A program made the position numbers and the translations under genes. From NCBI GenBank assembly GCA_900556615.1, contig USPP01000152.1:1-5198 (forward strand): a DNA stretch of 5,198 nt, in the 5' to 3' direction. Shown one piece after another: positions 1-5,198 of the stretch. The stretch comes from an uncultured Eubacteriales bacterium. GTDB lineage: Bacteria > Bacillota > Clostridia > Oscillospirales > CAG-272. Below the pieces are notes generated by a model that saw nothing but the letters and a program-made list of their open reading frames with translations, searched no databases and was not told where the DNA came from. How positions within the stretch are numbered: position 1 is the stretch's first letter; the number at the start of each line of letters is the position of its first letter.

Positions 1-2434
1 AGAATCCGAGTGCACTTTCACCGGAAACCGCTACCGCACCGTTATAAACGGGAAGGACTTTTTCCCAGTCGTTGACACTGTCCATCGTTGTCCCCTTTAT
101 CCCCTGATAGTACCATACGGAGGAACCGATATTATACTCTTCCCCGCTGTACCAACCGGAATTGATAAGCGCCCATCCCGCCAGATACGAACCATAGGCA
201 AGTCGGATATCCTCCGAAGGCGCTTCGGAATAATTAAGCACATACCGAAGAAGAGACCAGCCTCCGAGCTGCGTCATATATCTCAAATTAACGGCTTTAT
301 CCTGAGACGGCAAATCCGAACCGTACAGATACCAAACGGGAGTAGTTCCGCGCGTTGCTGTTTTTGTTTTTGTAACCTCCTCCGCGAGCGCCTGATTTCC
401 TGAATAAAGTGCATAGGCGAACACGGCTTCATACGCTGCCGTATCGAAATAGCTTTCACTTGAATAGGGATACTTTTCAGAAGCAAAATATTCTGCCTTG
501 GTATCAAGCTGAGCTTTCAGCCAATCATATTCCTCTCCAAATCCTTCTTTTTTCAACGCTTCCGCTATTTCAAAGAACATGGTTTCCCCCATATTTCCAA
601 AATGGATTCCGCCCTCCCCTCTTTCCGGGTCGCCTTTCGGATACATCCATTTTGTAAAAAAGGTATACAGGAGATCATACGCACGCTTTAAATATTCTTT
701 GGCGTCAAGCATACCGTCGATGTCATAATCATAATAAGAGGCGATCCGATACATATTGTAATAGGTATTTATCACATGCGGATAATTATAGGATCTCCAG
801 CAGTCGGCATTGCTGTCAATACCCTCCTTATCGATTCTGACGTCACCGTCCCATTCACCCATAATATACCACGGCGCCCCTCGGTGCAGACGATAGGTAC
901 CGTCGTCAAACTTTTCCGTCATTTTTCCGTAGATGAAAATATTGATATAATCTACAAGCTGCTTTATCTGTGCTTCGTCAGGAGAATATACATTTTTCAA
1001 GGAGAGATACAGGGCGGGAGAATATCCCATTTCGTCTCCGCCGTAATGCCACCAGCCCGTCGGAAAATACCCGACTGTACGACAGTTGTCCTCATCCAAA
1101 AGCCCGTCTCCGGTCAGATCCGCCATAACCATATCCCATGGTAAAAAGCCCATATAGCACTCATCTCCGGGATCTGTTTGCTGCTGATTCTCACTGATAA
1201 AGCGAGTGTTCTTTTCTATCAGAATATCAAGAGGTTCTGTAATAAAATAAAGAAGTGCTGTTTTTGTTCCGTCCTCATAAAGAATATCGACCGTATTCTG
1301 ACCGAGATGAGCAAAAGAAATGCTGAACTTCTGATTTCCGTTTTCATCACTCCCGAGGGCACTGATCTTCGTTTCTTCCGGATACTCGCCTTTTACCGAA
1401 ACAATTTTCTTCTCAGACCTCAGCGCAAGAGAAACAGGAAGCTCCGTGGAGGTTACCATTCCCGGAAGCGACTTGACGGCCGTCTTTCCCGCCTCATAAA
1501 GTTCTTCATTGATCGAAAATATATCCTCCGCCCACCGGAAACCGAAGGTGTATGTCACACTTTCTCCTTTTTCAAGAGTAACATAGGAGAGCTTTAAATA
1601 GGATGACTCCGGATATTCCTCCTGAGAATTTCCGGCAACTGTATACATAGAAGAACAGTTCAGATTCCCTCTCCAATACTGATATTCAACAGAGGTTTCT
1701 CCTTTGGGATATACAAGAAGTACCCTTCCGTTTCCGCTGTTTCGGCAGACATAAAAATAAGTCTCATGATAACCGATAAAAGAATGATTATAAACATATT
1801 TTTCGTACATATCTTCGTTGGTTCCCGCTAATGCCGAATGAAACATCATCGGAAACGAAACGGAACCAAGCGTCACTGTTTGATTGGAAGTATTGCTGAT
1901 AACCGTTTCCCATACCAGCTCCTCTCCCGACAGCTTATAGCATTGATTTACTGATACCTCTTTAAGGCCCGAAGCATTGGCACTTTCTCCTTGATACTCA
2001 ACATATATACTGTCACGACCTGACTTTTTCATCGTTCTGATATCAGAGGAAAACGATGTGGAAAGCTCTCTGTATGCACCGTCTCCCGTTTTCAGGCTAA
2101 TATCAACATCTCCGAACCACTTGTCGCCGTCGGTATTGCGGTTCCCGTAATGATCGGTACCGGCAACATAGTTCAATAATGTCTCGTCCCTGGGATCGAT
2201 CAGCTTGTTCAGCCCACCTGTATAACTGTTAAATTCCAAAAAGAACGTATCGTTTCCTATACTCGCATTCCCTTTAATGTCAACCTTTTCCGGAATCTGC
2301 CCGGAGGTTTCCCCGCTCTCAGTGTCGTCCGTTGTCGCTCCAACACTCTTATTTCCATCCTCTGAACACCCAATTATCATCATAGCAGTCATAAAAATCA
2401 TGCAGAAAAAGATTATCCCTTTTCTTATTTTCAT
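1..2434 (-). CDS. Large surface lipoprotein, DUF5695-like, candidate glycan-active protein (3' end outside window)
   Basis: Reading the minus strand from ATG 2434 gives 811 codons with no stop, so the C-terminus lies beyond the left edge. The N-terminus is a lipoprotein signal: basic MKIRKG, a hydrophobic stretch, then the lipobox I-I-G-C with Cys23 as the lipidation site. A Ser/Thr/Glu/Gly-rich tether covers about residues 24-50. Residues about 51-400 look beta-rich and begin with a 'FxLEFNxxTGGLxxLIDPxDE' pattern, as in beta-sandwich modules of carbohydrate-active proteins. From about 430 onward the sequence is rich in Trp, Tyr and His and looks helical, like an alpha/alpha barrel: GWWHYGGDEMG (460-470), WRSYNYPHV (546-554) and GGIHFGNMGE (608-617). 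A very good EF-hand loop lies at 569-580 (D569, D571, D573, G574, D577, E580); a weaker one is at 439-450. The DUF5695 label is from memory of family patterns and is not verified; its biochemical activity is unknown to me. ATG 2434 is preferred because GGAG lies 6 bases upstream; an in-frame ATG at 2446 would add four residues. Surface location and a role with glycans are inferred. Confidence 0.8.
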   Translation of the reverse strand, partial: MKIRKGIIFFCMIFMTAMMIIGCSEDGNKSVGATTDDTESGETSGQIPEKVDIKGNASIGNDTFFLEFNSYTGGLNKLIDPRDETLLNYVAGTDHYGNRNTDGDKWFGDVDISLKTGDGAYRELSTSFSSDIRTMKKSGRDSIYVEYQGESANASGLKEVSVNQCYKLSGEELVWETVISNTSNQTVTLGSVSFPMMFHSALAGTNEDMYEKYVYNHSFIGYHETYFYVCRNSGNGRVLLVYPKGETSVEYQYWRGNLNCSSMYTVAGNSQEEYPESSYLKLSYVTLEKGESVTYTFGFRWAEDIFSINEELYEAGKTAVKSLPGMVTSTELPVSLALRSEKKIVSVKGEYPEETKISALGSDENGNQKFSISFAHLGQNTVDILYEDGTKTALLYFITEPLDILIEKNTRFISENQQQTDPGDECYMGFLPWDMVMADLTGDGLLDEDNCRTVGYFPTGWWHYGGDEMGYSPALYLSLKNVYSPDEAQIKQLVDYINIFIYGKMTEKFDDGTYRLHRGAPWYIMGEWDGDVRIDKEGIDSNADCWRSYNYPHVINTYYNMYRIASYYDYDIDGMLDAKEYLKRAYDLLYTFFTKWMYPKGDPERGEGGIHFGNMGETMFFEIAEALKKEGFGEEYDWLKAQLDTKAEYFASEKYPYSSESYFDTAAYEAVFAYALYSGNQALAEEVTKTKTATRGTTPVWYLYGSDLPSQDKAVNLRYMTQLGGWSLLRYVLNYSEAPSEDIRLAYGSYLAGWALINSGWYSGEEYNIGSSVWYYQGIKGTTMDSVNDWEKVLPVYNGAVAVSGESALGF

Positions 2435-2440
2435 ATCAAT

Positions 2441-2444
2441 CTCC
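2441..2444 (-). promoter_or_regulatory. Ribosome binding site of the DUF5695-like gene
   Basis: The minus strand reads GGAG, then six bases (ATTGAT), then the ATG at 2434. This spacing favours 2434 over the in-frame ATG at 2446, which overlaps this motif and has only a weak GGCGGA in front of it. The site sits three bases downstream of a GC-rich hairpin. Confidence 0.7.
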
Positions 2445-2447
2445 ATT

Positions 2448-2464
2448 CCGCCGCTTTACGGCGG
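2448..2464 (-). other. GC-rich hairpin just before the ribosome binding site
   Basis: The minus strand contains CCGCCG, a five-base loop TAAAG, then CGGCGG: a perfect 6-bp stem made only of G-C pairs. No T-tract follows (the next bases are AATGGAG), so it does not look like an intrinsic terminator. Its position three bases before GGAG suggests an effect on translation, or a 5' or 3' stabilising structure after mRNA processing. The role is inferred; the inverted repeat is directly visible. Confidence 0.6.
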
Positions 2465-2469
2465 CACAA

Positions 2470-2499
2470 ACAATAATGAATTTCTTCTGTGTTTTCCAA
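2470..2499 (-). promoter_or_regulatory. Weak possible promoter for the DUF5695-like gene
   Basis: The minus strand has TTGGAA at 2499-2494 and TATTGT at 2475-2470, separated by 18 bases. Each box matches the sigma-70/sigma-A consensus at four of six positions. Transcription would start near the GC hairpin. In an AT-rich spacer such a match can arise by chance, so the third gene could equally depend on read-through from the upstream pair. Confidence 0.18.
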
Positions 2500-2506
2500 C
2501 GAAGCC

Positions 2507-2527
2507 AAAATGAAGCAGGTTCATTTT
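2507..2527. repeat. 8-bp perfect inverted repeat in the intergenic gap
   Basis: The plus strand shows AAAATGAA, a five-base spacer GCAGG, then TTCATTTT, so both arms match perfectly. The stem is AT-rich and no clean T-run follows on either strand, so a strong terminator is unlikely. It could be a binding site for a dimeric regulator, or a weak hairpin protecting the 3' end of the binding-protein message. The rest of the 164-base gap (2435-2598) holds a 10-bp palindrome GATATATATC at 2545-2554 and no gene that I can support. Confidence 0.45.
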
Positions 2528-2598
2528 TACAGAGAATTTTCGTCGATATATATCCGTTTCAATCTACGCTGATCTCGTCTCTTACGCTGTCCCTCACA

Positions 2599-4095
2599 TT
2601 ATTCGGCAAGTCCGAGATTTTTCAGTGTATTAAGAAGCTTTTCATTGGCAGGCGTGATGTTCCCTTCATATGTGGAAGCCAATTCGTATATGTTCTGCGT
2701 AATAAGCGTATGCCATCTTGTCACAAAAGCTCCCCATTCATAGATCATATCAAGATCGAGAACTCCCGATGAAAATATAATATCAAGCATTTCCGCCGAC
2801 CCGTCGTCCCGTACCGATATCTCTCCTATCAATTGGTCATAAAATGCAGGACTGATGATATTCTTTGCCTCACAGCTTAAATCTTCAATGACAATAGCCG
2901 ATCTGTCGGCATCAACCACGGTATAAGGAATGGTAATAAAGGTAGCCCCGGTATGTCCGACGCGATTATAATACTGATCCTGTGACTCGTCAGCCATCGG
3001 ATAAGGAATAATCCCGTAACCGTCCATGTCTCTCAGGTAATAGGATATCGTTTCTACGGCACAGCCGCAGAAAAGAGTATCTCCGTCCCTGAATTTTCTC
3101 CAGATGGCGTCGATAACCTCATTAGGCGAGGCTTCCGTATAGGTTTCCATTCGAGGTCCGTCATAATTGTACATATCAAAGACCATATAAGGCGTATTTA
3201 CGATATGAAATATTTTGTCAAAAACGGTTTCATATTTCGGCGTCAGCTCATTTATATGAGGAATCCCTTCCTCATCAAGCGATGCACCCGTTATACCCGC
3301 TCCGACAATAATACCGCTGAGTTCAAATAAAAATGCTCCGTATTTATCCTCATATCCTTCTACTCCGTCGCTATTAATATCTCCGCCATATCCGACAAGG
3401 TATTCTTTGAACTTATCCAGCGTCCATTCCTTATTTTTTACAAGAGCATACGGCTCCTCAAGCTTCGATTCCGACATAAGCTCCTTATTAAAAAGCAATA
3501 TTGCCGAATCGAGCTTATCATTGAACATCGCGTCGCTTACCGCATAATACTGCTTTCCTCCGAGAGCAATACTCCTGTTCAATGATTCTGCCCACCATGG
3601 AGCCGAAAGATCTATATATTCCTGCTCGGAAAGATCAAGAAGCTGTCCGGAATTGGAAAGCGTTATCGCGTCGTACGCGCTCGGTAATATCATATCATAA
3701 TCATCCGAATAAGTGGAAAGCGAGGAAAAAGCTTTCCTGTATAAAGCGCCGCCCGCGATATTGTTATCCACGACCTCAATCGTTTTGATTGCGATATTAT
3801 ATCTGTTTTCAATAATACCATTACGTTTATAAACTGCCGCATCAAAAACATTGGAAGAATCCGATTCGGCAAAAAAGCCCTTTTCTCCCCATCCCTGAGA
3901 ATGATCCCTCTGCAATATTCTGAACTCATATCCCTTATAATCCTTCTGCGGCAGATCTGCTTTATATTCCGAGGTACTGAACCCTTCGGTATCATGACTG
4001 CTGCCGGAGGTCTTATTCTCGTTTTCTTTACATGAAGCGAAAAAGCTCCCGACAATTATCAGCGTTAAAATAAGTGACAAAGTTTTTCTTAACAT
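2599..4095 (-). CDS. Extracellular solute-binding lipoprotein of a sugar ABC transporter
   Basis: This complete 498-residue protein is likely the surface-anchored receptor that delivers oligosaccharides to an ABC importer of the CUT1 type. The signal peptide MLRKTLSLILTL ends in the lipobox F-A-S-C with Cys22 lipidated, followed by a Ser/Glu/Gly/Asn-rich tether to about residue 50. The mature fold starts with KDYKGYEFRIL (51-61). Further family-like features are DYDMILPSAYDAI (132-144), the aromatic pair W167-W168 followed by a YYAVSD stretch (183-188), LLFNKELM (200-207), WTLDKFKEYL (224-233) and GYGIIPYPMADESQDQYY (359-376), typical of clostridial sugar-binding proteins. An EF-hand-like loop DINSDGVEGYED (239-250) has Asp/Asn at 239, 241, 243 and 250; similar loops are common in this group and may bind calcium. 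The length is somewhat above the usual 400-450 residues. No permease genes lie beside it; they would have to be upstream of the window or elsewhere. Its start is fixed by AAAGGA six bases before ATG. The ligand cannot be read from sequence; arabinose-containing oligosaccharide is an inference from the neighbouring glycosidase. Confidence 0.9.
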   Translation of the reverse strand: MLRKTLSLILTLIIVGSFFASCKENENKTSGSSHDTEGFSTSEYKADLPQKDYKGYEFRILQRDHSQGWGEKGFFAESDSSNVFDAAVYKRNGIIENRYNIAIKTIEVVDNNIAGGALYRKAFSSLSTYSDDYDMILPSAYDAITLSNSGQLLDLSEQEYIDLSAPWWAESLNRSIALGGKQYYAVSDAMFNDKLDSAILLFNKELMSESKLEEPYALVKNKEWTLDKFKEYLVGYGGDINSDGVEGYEDKYGAFLFELSGIIVGAGITGASLDEEGIPHINELTPKYETVFDKIFHIVNTPYMVFDMYNYDGPRMETYTEASPNEVIDAIWRKFRDGDTLFCGCAVETISYYLRDMDGYGIIPYPMADESQDQYYNRVGHTGATFITIPYTVVDADRSAIVIEDLSCEAKNIISPAFYDQLIGEISVRDDGSAEMLDIIFSSGVLDLDMIYEWGAFVTRWHTLITQNIYELASTYEGNITPANEKLLNTLKNLGLAE

Positions 4096-4101
4096 AATTT
4101 A

Positions 4102-4107
4102 TCCTTT
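4102..4107 (-). promoter_or_regulatory. Ribosome binding site of the solute-binding protein, overlapping the upstream stop codon
   Basis: The minus strand reads TGAAAGGATAAATTATG. The AAAGGA Shine-Dalgarno shares its first base with the last base of the glycosidase TGA stop and lies six bases before the ATG. This arrangement supports one transcript and probable translational coupling of the two genes. Confidence 0.8.
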
Positions 4108-5198
4108 CAACGTCCGTAAACCGTATCGGAGGGAGGAGTAAGCTTATATAACCGATTTTTCCATCCCTCAAGCTCAAATTTGCTGCATCGCAAGCCCGGC
4201 GCGGCAAACCAGACTGCCATCTTGTCTTTTCCCCTGTTATTCCATGTATAATAAGGAATCAAAGTCACATTAAATTCGTTATCAGAAGTTACAAGCACCT
4301 TATCTTCGCTTTCTTTCACTGCCGGAGGAACCGGTATAGAGCGCTTCACACTACCGTCATTATCACATCCCTCAGCGCAAAGCAGAAATCTCCCCTTCTG
4401 AAAAGCGATCTTTCCATATACCTCGTCGGAATACGGGTGTGCCTGAATCGATAGGACAGGCTCTTCCGCATGATATTCTATCGTATCGCCGTCATCAAAA
4501 ATTCTGTCAATAACAGCATAACCCTTGTCCGTTTCCGGAGATAACGACATTCCGTTCAGCTTGAATGACGGATTAAACTGATATTCCGGTATTCTGATCA
4601 AAAGCTTCAGCCTTCGGCTTTTATCCGAATGATATATAATTTTGTCCTCGTCCTGAATCACAGTATATAAGCCGAGATCAATTTCGCTTCCGATATGCAT
4701 ATCAATCCTTACCGTATCCTTCCCGACGGTATAAATATATCGTCCGAGAGAAGCAATAACCTTAAGCAGCATAGGAGGACAACAGGGACACTCATGCCAA
4801 TCCCACCGCTCTATATCGCCGTTACTGACAAGCGGATTCTGATAAAAATATTCTGTTCCTCTCTCAGAGACGCCGGAAAGCACATTATTATACAGTGCAC
4901 GTTCAAGAACATCGTAATACTCGCCCGAATCCTCCAATCGTCCCATTTCCGCTGCCCAGAAAACAAGCGCCGCTCCCGCACATGTCTCAAGATAGGCATT
5001 TTCCGGAAGCTGATACTGATATCCGAAATTTTCCTGAAAGGACATCGCCCCGACACCACCACTTATATGAAGCTTTTTCTCCGTAACATTTTCCCAAAGC
5101 TTTTTTGCTGTCATTAGGTAATCCGGGTTTCCGGTAATTCGTGCGCAACCGGTCAATCCCTCGTATAGAAGCATTGCCCGAACCGCATGTCCTACCGC
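4107..5198 (-). CDS. GH127-type beta-L-arabinofuranosidase (DUF1680), 5' end outside window
   Basis: The C-terminal 363 residues are visible; the frame stays open to the right edge, and the ATG at 5174 is internal because AVGHAVRA, a DUF1680 hallmark, precedes and overlaps it. Family knowledge: GH127 enzymes remove beta-L-arabinofuranosyl residues using a cysteine nucleophile held by a Zn site. Numbering from the edge, the expected residues are all present: E56 in QENF (aligned with the acid/base Glu), E71-T-C73 in YLETC, and C139-C140 in HECPCCPP, which match the Zn ligands and the nucleophile Cys. After the helical barrel come beta-sandwich patterns LLIRIPEY (199-206), a GYAVIDR strand and GKIAFQKGRFLLCAEG, then PYYTWNNRG (315-323), close to the family's 'PYYxWxNRG'. 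The motif reads CCPPM rather than the CCPPN of HypBA1-like enzymes, which suggests a different subgroup and possibly another substrate. It is the first gene of a tight pair with the solute-binding protein. Whether it is cytoplasmic or exported cannot be told without the N-terminus. GH146 or a related DUF1680 family is an alternative. Confidence 0.88.
   Translation of the reverse strand, partial: AVGHAVRAMLLYEGLTGCARITGNPDYLMTAKKLWENVTEKKLHISGGVGAMSFQENFGYQYQLPENAYLETCAGAALVFWAAEMGRLEDSGEYYDVLERALYNNVLSGVSERGTEYFYQNPLVSNGDIERWDWHECPCCPPMLLKVIASLGRYIYTVGKDTVRIDMHIGSEIDLGLYTVIQDEDKIIYHSDKSRRLKLLIRIPEYQFNPSFKLNGMSLSPETDKGYAVIDRIFDDGDTIEYHAEEPVLSIQAHPYSDEVYGKIAFQKGRFLLCAEGCDNDGSVKRSIPVPPAVKESEDKVLVTSDNEFNVTLIPYYTWNNRGKDKMAVWFAAPGLRCSKFELEGWKNRLYKLTPPSDTVYGR

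Noticed and set aside
697..730. Dockerin domain (cellulosome attachment)
   Set aside because: A dockerin needs two closely spaced loops of about 22 residues each. Here single loops are about 130 residues apart inside what looks like one folded domain.
776..1597. Plus-strand open frames of 122 and 139 residues
   Set aside because: They lie wholly inside the minus-strand lipoprotein gene, show no recognisable domain or signal, and have no convincing ribosome binding site.
2448..2464. Hairpin as an intrinsic terminator
   Set aside because: Neither strand has a run of T after the stem, and the ribosome binding site follows after three bases on the minus strand.
2277..2772. Two plus-strand open frames across the intergenic gap
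   Set aside because: They overlap both lipoprotein genes in antisense and their sequence is low in recognisable protein features; part of each simply mirrors the signal peptide or C-terminal codons of the real genes.
3690..4055. Minus-strand 121-residue frame inside the solute-binding protein
   Set aside because: It is the alternate frame of the binding-protein gene, Arg- and Ile-rich, with no family resemblance.
4695..5117. Plus-strand 140-residue frame and the smaller frames opposite the glycosidase
   Set aside because: They are antisense or frame-shifted shadows of the GH127 coding region, whose motifs are unmistakable.
5172..5174. ATG at 5174 as the true start of the glycosidase
   Set aside because: The codons just upstream encode AVGHAVRA, a conserved DUF1680 motif, and the catalytic region begins only shortly after, so the ATG is internal and the gene continues beyond the window.

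Overview
The window carries three genes, all on the minus strand and read from the high-coordinate end to the low-coordinate end. In order they are: the 3' part of a GH127-type (DUF1680) beta-L-arabinofuranosidase, a complete lipoprotein solute-binding protein of the sugar ABC-transporter type, and a long lipoprotein that I assign tentatively to the uncharacterised DUF5695 family. Both outer genes are cut by the window edges. The middle gene is intact. All plus-strand open frames look like shadows of these genes.

Layout: 5198-4107 is the glycosidase, open at its N-terminal side. After only 11 bases comes the solute-binding protein (4095-2599), whose Shine-Dalgarno sequence overlaps the glycosidase stop codon, so the two are almost certainly co-transcribed and probably translationally coupled. 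A 164-base gap (2598-2435) follows. It holds an 8-bp inverted repeat, a GC-rich hairpin and the ribosome binding site of the third gene. The third gene (2434 to the left edge) has 811 uninterrupted codons and no stop inside the window.

The host is probably a Gram-positive anaerobe of the Clostridia (Oscillospirales or Lachnospirales type, gut or rumen). This rests on two lipoproteins with Ser/Thr/Glu/Gly-rich tethers, a sugar-binding lipoprotein that serves an ABC importer rather than a SusC/SusD pair, AGGA/GGAG ribosome binding sites, moderate base composition, and the general look of the binding protein. It is an inference; there is no taxonomic marker here.

Working model: the segment belongs to a glycan-use locus. 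The large lipoprotein may bind or cut a complex glycan at the cell surface, the binding protein captures released oligosaccharides for an ABC permease not present here, and the GH127 enzyme removes terminal beta-L-arabinofuranosyl or related residues. The least understood part, and the best candidate for new biology, is the DUF5695-like lipoprotein with its EF-hand-like calcium loop. I see no RNA genes, mobile elements, CRISPR arrays or phage features.
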